Assembly (NCBI RefSeq): GCF_006440775.1
Contig: NZ_VFTZ01000011.1
Span: 62,001 to 126,000 of the forward strand
DNA: 64,000 nucleotides
Direction: 5' to 3'
Source: Mesorhizobium sp. B2-7-2
Lineage (GTDB): Bacteria > Pseudomonadota > Alphaproteobacteria > Rhizobiales > Rhizobiaceae
Shown: in pieces, positions 40,358-49,307 of the stretch
Position numbering within the stretch: the first letter of the stretch is position 1
How the letters are laid out: each line of letters begins with the position of its first letter
Notes under the pieces: generated by a model
Told to the model about the DNA's origin: nothing
What the model saw: only the letters and a program-made list of their open reading frames with translations
Databases searched by the model: none
Made by a program: the position numbers and the translations under genes

Positions 40358-40478
40358 GCGCGAAACTCCTCCGATCGTTGGGATAGTGGAGGCAGTTTCG
40401 TTTCGATGAGGCCTTGCAACAACACCTTGCCGGGTAAGTTGTTGGCCCTTGCGGGTGGGATGATCCTACCCGGTTGGC

Positions 40479-41201
40479 CTACCCTATAGGTGATTTGGAG
40501 GTGCGGCGTTTCTCGCTCGAATAGAGCGCGACGGCCATGGCGCGGTTGCGGACGTCCAGCTTGTCGTAGAGGTTCTTCAGGTGATACTTCACTGTGTTCT
40601 CGGAAATCCCGGTCCGCGTTGCGATCTGCAGATTGGTCCAGCCGTCGGAAAGCACCGCCAGCAATTCGCGCTCGCGCACGGTGAGCCGGGACAGCGGCGT
40701 GTCGTTGACCTTGTTGATGTCGATGTAGGGAATGCAGATGCGCCCGTGGGCGACCGCCAGGATCGTCTCGAAGATGACGGGCGGATCGTCGAACTGGAAG
40801 CAGTACCCTTGAGCGCCGAGGCGCACGCATTGCTTCAGGATGCCGATGTCGTGGTCGTTGGAGAAGATCGCGATGCGCACGCCAAGCTCGCGGCTCTGGA
40901 CTTCCGCAAGCACATCGGCGCCGTCCATGTCGGCCAGCTTCCAGCCGACGACGGCGACATCGAATTGCGTGGCGGCGGCCAGTTCCAGGAATTGCGCGCC
41001 GCTGTGCACGACACCGAGCAAATCGAAGCGGCCGTCGCATTCCAGCATCTCGCGTAAAGCCGAAACGACGAACGGATTGCGTTCGGCGACGACCACGCGA
41101 ACGCGCCGCTCGGCATTTCCTTCGCTCGTCTTTCCGGACTTGATGTTCAAGGGCAGCGTTTGTCCTCGGAGCATTTGGCGATGCGCTGATCTCTGGATCA
41201 T
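40479..41201 (-). CDS. LuxR-family regulator with degenerate receiver domain
   Basis: A 240-residue protein with a receiver-like domain (residues ~34-155) and a C-terminal LuxR helix-turn-helix (~172-225: LTVRERELLAVL ... ISENTVKYHLKNLYDKLDV). In a normal receiver the phospho-acceptor Asp would be at residue 86; here it is Gly (VVGWKLADMDG). The usual acidic pair is AE (39-40). It therefore probably does not respond to phosphorylation in the standard way. It lies 121 bp upstream of sga on the same strand and is a candidate regulator of the serine-cycle genes. Confidence 0.8.
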   Translation of the reverse strand: MIQRSAHRQMLRGQTLPLNIKSGKTSEGNAERRVRVVVAERNPFVVSALREMLECDGRFDLLGVVHSGAQFLELAAATQFDVAVVGWKLADMDGADVLAEVQSRELGVRIAIFSNDHDIGILKQCVRLGAQGYCFQFDDPPVIFETILAVAHGRICIPYIDINKVNDTPLSRLTVRERELLAVLSDGWTNLQIATRTGISENTVKYHLKNLYDKLDVRNRAMAVALYSSEKRRTSKSPIG

Positions 41202-41507
41202 GCATCATGACAATTCTGCCTCAATAGGGAAGGGGTGCTCTTTCCCCAGCGACATGCGCTGTCGCGCCCGCTGAAGCGTTATCACACCTGCGACGCGGTA
41301 GTCGCACGCTGCTTCCGAGAAGTGCGGGGCGAAGGCGGCCGTCACATTTCCTTGGCTATTCCGCGCGCTAGAGCGACATCTTTCCAAGACGAATCCTATT
41401 GCCGCGCTATCTGCCGAACAGGGTTTGGATTTCCCGAAAAGCGGTTTCCCCTTTTCGGGATCATGCACTAGACCTCGTTTGGGGATTCCTCGTTGCGGGA
41501 GGCGCTG
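41202..41507. other. Intergenic region between the LuxR regulator and mgtE
   Basis: About 305 bp between divergent genes. It contains a 9-bp-stem hairpin CCCGAAAAG / CTTTTCGGG (41433-41459), a common rhizobial palindrome. I do not see an M-box magnesium riboswitch. Promoters of both genes must lie here but cannot be placed. Confidence 0.4.
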
Positions 41508-42926
41508 GTGGAAGGCCAGGACAGACAGACGACCGGCGCCGCGCCCGCCGAGGAGCGCCACGCCGACATCTATGGCGAGGACGGCGCAGTGCGCGCCTCC
41601 TTCCTTGCCCAGATCGGCGCGGCGATCGCCGACCGCGACACGATCACCCTCAAGCGCGAGGTCGACGACCTGCACCAGTCGGAGCTCGGCGACGTGCTGG
41701 AAGCGCTTCATCCCGAACAGCGCCGGGCTTTGGTCGAACTGCTCGGCTCCGATTTCGACTTCTCCGCGCTGACCGAAGTCGACGAGGCGATCCGCCTCGA
41801 CATCGTCGACAATCTGCCCAACGCACAGATCGCGCAGGCGGTGCAGGAGCTCGATTCCGACGACGCCGTCTACATCCTCGAGGACCTCGAGAAGGAAGAC
41901 CAGGACGAGATCCTGTCGCAACTGCCTTTCACCGAGCGCATCAGGCTCAGGCGCGCGCTCGACTATCCGGAAGAGACCGCCGGCCGGCGCATGCAGACGG
42001 AGTTTGTCGCCGTGCCGCCGTTCTGGACCATCGGTCAGACCATCGACTACATGCGCGAGGACAGAAACCTGCCCGAGCGCTTCAGCCAGATCTTCGTCAT
42101 CGACCCTAGCTTCAAGCTGCTCGGCGCCATCGATCTCGACCAGATCCTGCGCAACAAGCGCGCGGTCAAGGTCGAGGACGTCATGCATGAGACCCTGCAT
42201 GCGATCTCGGCCACGATGGACCAGGAAGAGGCGGCGCGCGAGTTCGAGCAGTACAATTTGCTCTCCGCCGCCGTGGTCGACGAGAACGGGCGGCTGGTCG
42301 GCGTGCTGACCATCGACGACGTGGTCGACGTCATCCAGGAAGAGGCGGAAGAGGACCTTTTGCGCATGGGCGGCGTCGGCGACGAAGAACTGTCCGACAC
42401 GGTGCTCGCCACCTCGCGCTCGCGCGTGCCCTGGCTGCTGGTCAACCTTGTGACCGCCTTCCTTGCTGCCTCGGTCATCGGCCTGTTCGACCGCACGATC
42501 GAGCATATCGTGGCGCTGGCGGTGCTGATGCCGATCGTCGCCGGCATGGGCGGCAACGCCGGCTCGCAGACCATGACCGTCACCGTGCGCGCACTGGCGA
42601 CCAGGGACCTCGATATCTACAACGCCGCCCGCATCATCCGTCGCGAGGTCGGTGTGGGCTTCATCAACGGCATCGTCTTCGCTACGCTGATAGGCATCGT
42701 GGCCGCAGTCTGGTTCCGCGATCCCAATCTGGGCGGCATCATCGCGGCGGCGATGATCATCAACATGTTCGCGGCTGCCTTGGCCGGGATTCTCATCCCG
42801 CTGCTCCTTGACCGTTTCAAGATCGATCCGGCCGTGGCCTCCGCCGTCTTCGTCACCACCGTCACCGACGTCGTCGGCTTCTTTGCTTTCCTTGGGTTGG
42901 CTACCTGGTGGTTCAGCATTCGCTAA
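41508..42926 (+). CDS. mgtE: Magnesium transporter MgtE
   Basis: Mg2+ channel of the inner membrane. The 472-residue protein has the N-terminal MgtE helical domain (about 30-140), two CBS domains (about 145-265), and five transmembrane helices with the selectivity segment MGGNAGSQT. The GTG at 41508, 6 bp after GGGAGG, is preferred; a TTG at 41493 would add five residues and cannot be excluded. Confidence 0.93.
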   Translation: MEGQDRQTTGAAPAEERHADIYGEDGAVRASFLAQIGAAIADRDTITLKREVDDLHQSELGDVLEALHPEQRRALVELLGSDFDFSALTEVDEAIRLDIVDNLPNAQIAQAVQELDSDDAVYILEDLEKEDQDEILSQLPFTERIRLRRALDYPEETAGRRMQTEFVAVPPFWTIGQTIDYMREDRNLPERFSQIFVIDPSFKLLGAIDLDQILRNKRAVKVEDVMHETLHAISATMDQEEAAREFEQYNLLSAAVVDENGRLVGVLTIDDVVDVIQEEAEEDLLRMGGVGDEELSDTVLATSRSRVPWLLVNLVTAFLAASVIGLFDRTIEHIVALAVLMPIVAGMGGNAGSQTMTVTVRALATRDLDIYNAARIIRREVGVGFINGIVFATLIGIVAAVWFRDPNLGGIIAAAMIINMFAAALAGILIPLLLDRFKIDPAVASAVFVTTVTDVVGFFAFLGLATWWFSIR

Positions 42927-42944
42927 AGCAACAAGGCGCCGTTA

Positions 42945-42962
42945 ATTGACTTTTACGTAAAT
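42945..42962 (+). promoter_or_regulatory. Candidate MerR operator/promoter
   Basis: TTGACT is directly followed by the 10-bp palindrome TTTACGTAAA (42952-42961), about 110 bp before the merR start. Overlap of a -35-like box with a palindrome is typical of MerR autoregulation. The regulator's motif is not known to me. Confidence 0.35.
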
Positions 42963-43069
42963 GCCGTGCGAGGTTGCCGCGGGGTCACGTGCCGATTCCG
43001 GCGCTGGATGGGTATCACCGGAGGGAAGGGCGACGCTTCAAGCGGCGATGCCCTGGCTTGGGAGCGGGA

Positions 43070-43456
43070 ATGCGGGAATATTACACGATCACCGAGCTGA
43101 CGCGCGAATTCGACGTGTCGACGCGGACATTGCGTTTTTACGAGGACGAGGGGCTGGTGCAGCCGGTAAGGCGCGGCCGCACGCGGCTGTTTCGGCCGTC
43201 GGACCGGCATCTCATCCGCCAGATCATGCGGGGAAAAAGGCTCGGCTTCTCGATCAACGAGATCCGCGAGATCATCCAGATGTACAAGGAGCCGCCCGGC
43301 GAGGTCGGCCAACTCAAGCTGATGATCAAGCGCATCGAGGAAAAACGCGAGGACCTGCGCCAGAAGCGGCGCGACCTGGAAGAGACGCTGGCTGAATTGG
43401 ACCAGGCGGAAGAGTCCTGCGTGGAGCGGCTGGCCGAGCTGGGTGTGAATACGTAG
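43070..43456 (+). CDS. MerR-family transcriptional regulator
   Basis: A 128-residue MerR protein: winged HTH (residues 1-70, YTITELTREFDVSTRTLRFY, then FRPSDRHLIRQIMRGKRLGF) and a long coiled-coil helix. The tail has one Cys (EESCVERLAELG) but no metal-binding pair. It resembles the LiuR type, which controls branched-chain amino acid catabolism; no liu genes are nearby, so this is a guess. The ATG at 43070 follows GGGAGCGG. Confidence 0.8.
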   Translation: MREYYTITELTREFDVSTRTLRFYEDEGLVQPVRRGRTRLFRPSDRHLIRQIMRGKRLGFSINEIREIIQMYKEPPGEVGQLKLMIKRIEEKREDLRQKRRDLEETLAELDQAEESCVERLAELGVNT

Positions 43457-43515
43457 CCCGCTGACAGGCGAAGACCAACTACCGCAAACGTTCGAGATTA
43501 GCCGGTCCCTCTCAG

Positions 43516-43688
43516 CTTCGTCATCCACGGGCGAAGCGGACGCGGAGACCCGAGGATCCATTCCGTGACCTCGATCGAAGGGCGCGGCGGAGCAGAAGTC
43601 TGCACCGTTGCAACGCCTTGATGTCACGGAATGGATTCTATGGTCTGCGCGCGTCGCTTCGCTCCTTGCTTCGCCATAGAATGATGAC
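43516..43688. repeat. Mosaic repeat element, copy 2
   Basis: About 170 bp. The left end CTTCGTCATCCACGGGCGAA ... ATCCATTCCGTGA is matched in inverse by 56782-56851, and the right end CACGGAATGGATTCTATGGTC ... CATAGAATGATGACG nearly matches the right end of 30045-30252. Fills most of the 321 bp between merR and the next gene. Confidence 0.8.
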
Positions 43689-43777
43689 GGGAGAGGCGCT
43701 GCGGCTAGCTAAAGGCGAAACACGCTAGCCCACCCGCTAAGGACGCCTGGCCCGCGACCGATCCAAGCGAAGCAACT

Positions 43778-44257
43778 TCAAATCCAGCGCCGCACCCGCT
43801 TGGCATAATCGCGGTATTTCTTGCCGAACTTCGTCGCCAGGATCTTTTCTTCCTTCTCGATCGCTAGCTTCTGCGTCGCGAAGGCGGCGAGGAAGGCAAA
43901 GAGCAGGAACCAGGCGATGCCGGTGATGAAGGCGACGCCGATCAGCAGCAGCGTGTTGGCGAGATACATCGGGTTGCGGGTGATGCCGAAGGGGCCCGAC
44001 GTCACCAGATGATCAGGTTCGGCGTTGGGGTCGAATGTCGTTTTGGCCCGCATCATGACGCGGATGGCCGTGATCCAGAGCATGGCGACGCCGAACAGCG
44101 CCACCCAGCCGACGCCGAACAGGAGATCGCCGAAGATGTCGCCGATCCAGGGCAGCGGGTAGAGTATGCCGAGGACGACGCTCGCCGCAATCGCCACGAC
44201 ATAGATCACCGGCGGCCAGGGAATGATCCCGTGTCTGGGCTTTACGATGCCCGTCAT
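43778..44257 (-). CDS. Isoprenylcysteine carboxyl methyltransferase-like membrane protein
   Basis: A 159-residue protein with four or five transmembrane helices of the ICMT/PEMT superfamily. The SAM-binding half has LVTSGPFGITRNPMYLANTLL and KEEKILATKFGKKYRDYAKRV, the family's RxPxY and EE motifs. Substrate unknown; in bacteria such proteins often methylate lipids or small molecules. The ATG at 44257 overlaps the upstream stop. Confidence 0.8.
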   Translation of the reverse strand: MTGIVKPRHGIIPWPPVIYVVAIAASVVLGILYPLPWIGDIFGDLLFGVGWVALFGVAMLWITAIRVMMRAKTTFDPNAEPDHLVTSGPFGITRNPMYLANTLLLIGVAFITGIAWFLLFAFLAAFATQKLAIEKEEKILATKFGKKYRDYAKRVRRWI

Positions 44258-45258
44258 TGCTGCCCTCCCTCCATCTGGTCCTGCGTCGCGGCGGTGCAGG
44301 TCTCCGCCATGTCGGCCAGATGCGATTTCCAGACGCTGGACTGATCGTTGGCGTAGAGCTTGTCGAGAGACCCTTCGCCCTTCAGCGTGTCCAGCATGCA
44401 GCCACAATAGCCCGTACAGAACTTGCTGTCCCGCTGTTGTTCGCACTGCGCCTGGCAAGCCGGCAGGAAGCCGGCTTGCCTATCCTGAGGGGCGGCGGGC
44501 AAGACCTGCGAGAACAGCCACACCGAGCCGAACAGAAGCGGCTGGTGAATGAGGTAGAAGGCGAGGCTGTGCCGGCCGATGAAGGTCAGCGGCTTAGACC
44601 AGCGGCCGGGCAGCCATGTTCCCAGCCGGGCGAGAAAGCCAGTGGCGGAAGCAAGCTTCACCGTGGCGATCCCCAGCAGAACAGGGCCGAACCAGGGGAA
44701 AAGCGGCACGTAATCGTTGGAACGCGGGTTGGTGGCGGAAAGGCCCACCCACCACAGCGCCGGATGGTCGAAGAACTCCGACCGCAGATAGTAAGGGGCG
44801 GCAATGACCGCTGCGGCGATGATCGCCGTCACCAACCAGGACAGCCTGAGAAAGGCGAGGCCGAGCAGGCTCGCCAGCGCGATCTCATGCAGAATGCCGA
44901 AGAAGATGAACCCGTCCGGGGTGACGATGTAGGTGACTGCCGAGATGGCGGCCGCTGCGATGGCCACCATGGCGAAGCGCTTCCAGAAGCCTGGCCAGCG
45001 GATATGACGGCCGTGGGCAAGGAAAAGGCTGACGCCGACGAGCAACAGGAAGGTCGAGGCAATGCAGCGCGCGTAGAATTTCCACCAGCCGAAGGCGGTG
45101 AGGGCGGGCGCGGTGTAGCCGAAGTTTTCAAGGTCCCAGGTGAAGTGGTAGCTCGCCATCGCGATCAGCGCGATGCCGCGCAGGATGTCGATGGCCTGGA
45201 TGCGGCCGTGCTTTGGCGCGTCCTGAACAGGGCCGCTCGTCGTTTGAAGGCTCATCAT
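44254..45258 (-). CDS. DUF1624 (heparan-alpha-glucosaminide acetyltransferase-like) membrane protein
   Basis: A 334-residue protein with about eight transmembrane helices of the DUF1624 acyltransferase type. Signatures: RIQAIDILRGIALIAMASYH (catalytic-His region) and FIGRHSLAFYLIHQPLLFG. After the last helix comes a Cys-rich tail: CQAQC, then CTGYCGC and a final Cys. Start at 45258; a TTG at 45300 is unlikely. It overlaps the downstream methyltransferase by 4 bp. Confidence 0.8.
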   Translation of the reverse strand: MMSLQTTSGPVQDAPKHGRIQAIDILRGIALIAMASYHFTWDLENFGYTAPALTAFGWWKFYARCIASTFLLLVGVSLFLAHGRHIRWPGFWKRFAMVAIAAAAISAVTYIVTPDGFIFFGILHEIALASLLGLAFLRLSWLVTAIIAAAVIAAPYYLRSEFFDHPALWWVGLSATNPRSNDYVPLFPWFGPVLLGIATVKLASATGFLARLGTWLPGRWSKPLTFIGRHSLAFYLIHQPLLFGSVWLFSQVLPAAPQDRQAGFLPACQAQCEQQRDSKFCTGYCGCMLDTLKGEGSLDKLYANDQSSVWKSHLADMAETCTAATQDQMEGGQQ

Positions 45259-45482
45259 CTCGATCCGATTCAGTCGTGCCAAACGACTATCACGGTTCAA
45301 GTGGACGACAGAAGCAGGCGGCCATCAATGCGGTTCATGGCAGCCATGAAATTTCGCTTTAGGCCAGAGCTGGAAAGCCTTTGGCAGGCTTCGCTTTTTC
45401 GGCCTCTCGGAGTCGGTTTCCTGCTACTGGCCGGCAGCTGGCCCGGCCAGATTTGACGGACGATTCACGTCTCGGAGGGCCG

Positions 45483-46682
45483 ATGTCCACCCATGTGCGC
45501 CATCCGATCTGGCTTCCGGCCCTGCGGCCGGCGGACGCGCGCACCTTCGCCTCGCTCTATGCGGTTGAATCCTTCGCCCGCGCCACGATCTCCAGCGTGA
45601 TCCCGATCCAGGCCTACGAGATCCTGCACAATGAGCGGATCGTCTCGATCCTCTACACGATCGTGTCCCTCATGGGCCTTTCGGTCACGCTGTTCATGCC
45701 GATGCTCATCCGTCGCTTCGCGCGGCGCTGGGTCTACACGGCCGGCTGCGTGCTGCTGGCGCTCGGCTCCGCCTTCTTCGTCACCCACTCGCTGCCCGGC
45801 CAGATTGCCGGCATGCTGTGCCGCGTCATGGGGGCGAGCGCGCTGTCGATCACGCTCAACCTCTACATCATGGATCACATCCGCAAGACCGACTTCATGC
45901 AGGCAGAATCGCTGCGCATGGCGTGGTCGATGTTCGCCTGGACCGGCGGGCCGACGCTCGGCATCTTCCTCTACACCCATTTCGGCATCTATGCCGCGCA
46001 TGGCGCGGTCGTCGTGTTTGCGTTCGCCCTGCTTTGCCTGTTCTGGTTCTACCGGCTGAGCGACAACCAGTCGATCCGGCCCGGCAAGTCGCGGCCCGCC
46101 AATCCACTTGCCAATATCGGCCGCTTCGTGAAGCAGCCAAGGCTCAGGCTTGCCTGGCTGATCGCCTTCGGCCGCTCCTGCTTCTGGACGACGTTCTTCG
46201 TCTACGGCCCGCTGTTCATGGTGATCACCGGCCAGGGCGAGCTCGCCGGCGGCTTGCTGGTTTCGGCCGGCAATGCGCTTCTGTTCGTGGCGATCTTCTG
46301 GGGCAGGGCCGGCAAGCGCTTCGGCGGGCGCAAGGTCATGACTTTCGCCTATTTCGCCATGTCGGCCATGTTGTTTGCCGCGGGCGGAATCGGCGAGGCG
46401 GCGCCGTTGCTCACCGGCGCGCTGCTGCTTTGCGGCGCCTTGTTCACCATCGCCCTCGACGCGCTCGGCTCGACCGCCTTCATGCGCTCGGTGCGCGCTT
46501 ACGAGAAGGCGCAGATGGCAGCGGTCTACCGCACCTATCTCGATTTCTCCGAGCTGACGCCGCCGCTCGTCTATTCGGTGGTGCTGGCCTTCTTCGGCCT
46601 CGGATCGGTGTTCGTCACGCTCGGCATCCTGGCCGCCTTCTGCGGCTTCGTCACCTGGCGCTACCTGCCGAAGGCGTTTTGA
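45483..46682 (+). CDS. MFS transporter
   Basis: A 399-residue major facilitator superfamily protein with about 12 transmembrane helices. The start MSTHVRHPIWLPALRPADAR follows GGAGGG. The segment FMPMLIRRFARRWVYTAG resembles the loop 2-3 motif. Substrate unknown. Its 3' end overlaps the convergent Rieske gene by 32 bp. Confidence 0.82.
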   Translation: MSTHVRHPIWLPALRPADARTFASLYAVESFARATISSVIPIQAYEILHNERIVSILYTIVSLMGLSVTLFMPMLIRRFARRWVYTAGCVLLALGSAFFVTHSLPGQIAGMLCRVMGASALSITLNLYIMDHIRKTDFMQAESLRMAWSMFAWTGGPTLGIFLYTHFGIYAAHGAVVVFAFALLCLFWFYRLSDNQSIRPGKSRPANPLANIGRFVKQPRLRLAWLIAFGRSCFWTTFFVYGPLFMVITGQGELAGGLLVSAGNALLFVAIFWGRAGKRFGGRKVMTFAYFAMSAMLFAAGGIGEAAPLLTGALLLCGALFTIALDALGSTAFMRSVRAYEKAQMAAVYRTYLDFSELTPPLVYSVVLAFFGLGSVFVTLGILAAFCGFVTWRYLPKAF

Positions 46683-47841
46683 ACGCTGTGTGACGACCGC
46701 GCACCCAATCGTGGAAGCGGTGCAGATCGTATTCCTCCGGCATCAGCACGCCGGCTTTGTGGCGCAGCGAGCGAAGCCCCTTCTGGTTGACCTCGCAGAT
46801 CGCGGCGTCTTCTTCGAGCACCTGGGTGCCGAAGGCGACGATGTTTTCGACATCGGTCTCAGCCAACGCTTCCGGAGCGAACAGCCATTCGGCGGTCAGC
46901 TCGGTCTGCTCCGGGCCGAGCGGGGCGAGCCGCACGGTGCGCATATAGTCGACATGGCCGACGATGAACATCGAGGGCAGCGAGGTGGTGTAGGTCTGGC
47001 CGGCAGCGCGCTCGGCCGGCGTCAAGCCGGAAAAGACAGGGCCATGGACATGGCCGTCCCTGGACCAGGTTTCGGCGCCGGGGCGCAGCCGGCCGGAGAA
47101 TTCCGGGGCGTCATTGTCGGCGTGGCGCGCCCATTCGGGATCGTCATGCCTGGCCATCAGGCCGCGGCCATAGATCGGCACCAGTCGCGACAAATCCTTA
47201 TGCACGCCGGGGCAGTGCAGGCATTCGTTGAAGTTCTCCCAGAAAATCTTCCAATTGCAGTTCATCACTTTGGTGAGCCGGTGGCCGGTGACTAGGCTTT
47301 CCAGAGGCCAGCTGGAAAGATCTCCGGAGGCGCGATCGAAGGAGCTTTCCGCCGAGCCGTCGGGATGCTCGGCGAGGTTGACGAAGACGAAACCGCGCCA
47401 CACCGATAGCGCCACGCGGTAGAGCGGATAGTCGGCCTTGTCGAAGCTCTCGGGCAGCGATTTCGACGGCACGCGCACGAGATCGCCGCGCAGCGAATAG
47501 GACCAGGCGTGATAGGGGCAGGTCAGCAGCCTGGCTTTCAGCCGCCCGGCGCTCTCCTGGCAAAGCTGCGAGCCGCGATGCCTGCAGGTGTTGTGGAAGG
47601 CGCGCAAGGCGCCGGTCTCGTCGCGCAGCACGACGACCTCCTGGCTGCCGATGCGCACCGTGCGGAAGGCGAGGGGCTCGGCGATATCGGCCTCGCGGCA
47701 GACCATCAACCAGTTTCGATACCAGATGGCGTCCAGATCGCGCCGGTAGGCGTCGGCGTCCCAATAGGCGGCCGACGGCAAGGTCGGCTGGAGGCTGGTC
47801 AGGCCGTTGTATGGGTCGCGTTCGTTCGGATCGGGCTGCAT
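46651..47841 (-). CDS. Rieske non-heme iron oxygenase, alpha subunit
   Basis: A 396-residue ring-hydroxylating-type oxygenase. Rieske [2Fe-2S] ligands C86, H88, C108 and H111 (CRHRG ... CPYHAW), and mononuclear iron region NECLHCPGVH (H209, H214). No reductase gene is adjacent. It may act on an aromatic ring or demethylate a quaternary amine; the sequence does not say. The ATG at 47841 gives the family N-terminus. Confidence 0.85.
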   Translation of the reverse strand: MQPDPNERDPYNGLTSLQPTLPSAAYWDADAYRRDLDAIWYRNWLMVCREADIAEPLAFRTVRIGSQEVVVLRDETGALRAFHNTCRHRGSQLCQESAGRLKARLLTCPYHAWSYSLRGDLVRVPSKSLPESFDKADYPLYRVALSVWRGFVFVNLAEHPDGSAESSFDRASGDLSSWPLESLVTGHRLTKVMNCNWKIFWENFNECLHCPGVHKDLSRLVPIYGRGLMARHDDPEWARHADNDAPEFSGRLRPGAETWSRDGHVHGPVFSGLTPAERAAGQTYTTSLPSMFIVGHVDYMRTVRLAPLGPEQTELTAEWLFAPEALAETDVENIVAFGTQVLEEDAAICEVNQKGLRSLRHKAGVLMPEEYDLHRFHDWVRGRHTAFKTPSAGSAR

Positions 47842-47944
47842 CGGCTTCTCCGTGGCTGCCGACAGCCGACACCCGGGCCAAGGAGTTGTCAATCGCGCGG
47901 CGCCCGCATTGTTTCGGTCGCGCAGGAACCTTAAGGTCGCGCGC

Positions 47945-48631
47945 ATGCTGCCAAGAACCATGTCGCTAACCGAGGAACTGGTCGCCCGCTGCTTCCGCGC
48001 GGTCGAGGATGCAGGACCGGATCCCGATGCGGCACATCTGGATGACAGCGACTATGCGGCGATGACGCGTGAGCTGGAGGTTCAACTCCTGGCCAACGAA
48101 CCGCTCTGGCTGTTTGGCTACGGCTCTCTGATCTGGAAGCCCGAGATCGAGCATGTCGAGGAGCGCGTGGCCCTGCTGCGAGGTTGGCACAGATCCTTCT
48201 GCATGAAGATGACGCGCTGGCGCGGCACCAAGGAAAGCCCGGGCCTGATGATGGCGCTGGACCGTGGCGGACAGTGCAAGGGCGTCGCCTTTCGGCTCGG
48301 CGACGGTGACAGGCGCGAGCAACTCGACAAGATCCTGCGGCGAGAGGTGACACTGAAGCCGACCAGCTACCATCCGCGCCTGCTCAATATGACGAGCGAT
48401 GGCGGCCCGCTGCGGGCGCTGGCCTTCGTCATCAACCGCCAGGGCACCACGTATGCCGGTCCATTAAGCGAGGAAGCGGTTGTCGAGCGGCTGGCGACCT
48501 CCTGCGGCCATTGGGGCTCGGGCGCCGACTATCTCTACAACACGGTGAAGAATCTCGAGCAGCGCGGCATCCACGATACACATTTGTGGCGGTTGCAGCA
48601 GCTGGTCGCGGCGCGGATTGCCGGCTCGTAG
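47945..48631 (+). CDS. ChaC-like gamma-glutamylcyclotransferase
   Basis: A 228-residue ChaC family protein, which degrades glutathione to 5-oxoproline and Cys-Gly. The family N-terminal motif FGYGSLIWKPE is present; the catalytic Glu lies beyond it. The ATG at 47945 is used; a second ATG six residues in (47960) is possible. Divergent from the Rieske gene with 103 bp between. Confidence 0.88.
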   Translation: MLPRTMSLTEELVARCFRAVEDAGPDPDAAHLDDSDYAAMTRELEVQLLANEPLWLFGYGSLIWKPEIEHVEERVALLRGWHRSFCMKMTRWRGTKESPGLMMALDRGGQCKGVAFRLGDGDRREQLDKILRREVTLKPTSYHPRLLNMTSDGGPLRALAFVINRQGTTYAGPLSEEAVVERLATSCGHWGSGADYLYNTVKNLEQRGIHDTHLWRLQQLVAARIAGS

Positions 48632-48760
48632 CATCGCAAGTCGTGCCGCAATCGCGCCGGGCGGTGGCGGAATTGGGTTTGCCGGTGGTCGCGCTTCTGC
48701 CTAAGGTTCGCGCACCGTCGGCCTCTGGGCCGCGACACGATTCCAACCTGGAAGGCAAGA

Positions 48761-49306
48761 ATGACCGGCACGACAGCCGCGAGCGGCAATAGAGCTTCCG
48801 ATGGGAAGCTGACCTTCATCCTGGGGGGTGCCCGTTCGGGCAAGAGCTCTTATGCCGAGAGCCTGACGATCGTTAACCCATCGCCCTGGACCTATATCGC
48901 CACGGCGCAGGCCTATGACGACGAGATGCGCGAGCGCATCGCGCTGCATCGGTCGCGGCGCGGCGAAGGCTGGGTCACCGTCGATGCGCCGCTCGATCTG
49001 GCGGGCACAATCGAGGCTTTGCCGACCTACCAACCTGTGCTGATCGATTGCCTGACATTGTGGCTCACCAACCACATGCTGGCCGAACATGATGTCGAGG
49101 CCGAATGCCGGCGGCTCAAGGATGCGCTGTCGCGGCCGCGCGGGCCATGGTTCGTGGTCTCAAACGAAGTCGGCCTGGGCATCGTGCCCGACAATGCGCT
49201 GGCGCGCCGGTTCCGCGACGCCGCCGGCCGGCTCAACCAACAGGTGGCGACCGCTGCCGACAGCGTTCTCATGATGGTGGCGGGATTGCCACTCAAGGTG
49301 AAGTGA
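48761..49306 (+). CDS. cobP: Adenosylcobinamide kinase / adenosylcobinamide-phosphate guanylyltransferase
   Basis: Bifunctional enzyme (CobU in Salmonella) of nucleotide-loop assembly: phosphorylates adenosylcobinamide and transfers GMP. The 181-residue protein has Walker A GGARSGKS (22-29) and the conserved VSNEVGLGIVPDN. First of a cobP-cobO pair with a 1-bp gap. No riboswitch is visible upstream. Confidence 0.95.
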   Translation: MTGTTAASGNRASDGKLTFILGGARSGKSSYAESLTIVNPSPWTYIATAQAYDDEMRERIALHRSRRGEGWVTVDAPLDLAGTIEALPTYQPVLIDCLTLWLTNHMLAEHDVEAECRRLKDALSRPRGPWFVVSNEVGLGIVPDNALARRFRDAAGRLNQQVATAADSVLMMVAGLPLKVK

Positions 49307-49307
49307 C

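Noticed and set aside
41202-41507. Magnesium-sensing leader (M-box) before mgtE
   Set aside because: No conserved M-box pattern is visible; the only hairpin there is a common rhizobial palindrome.
48632-48760. A second cobalamin riboswitch before cobP
   Set aside because: The conserved GAATGCGGT-type and AGCCAGGAGACCTGCC boxes are not found there.
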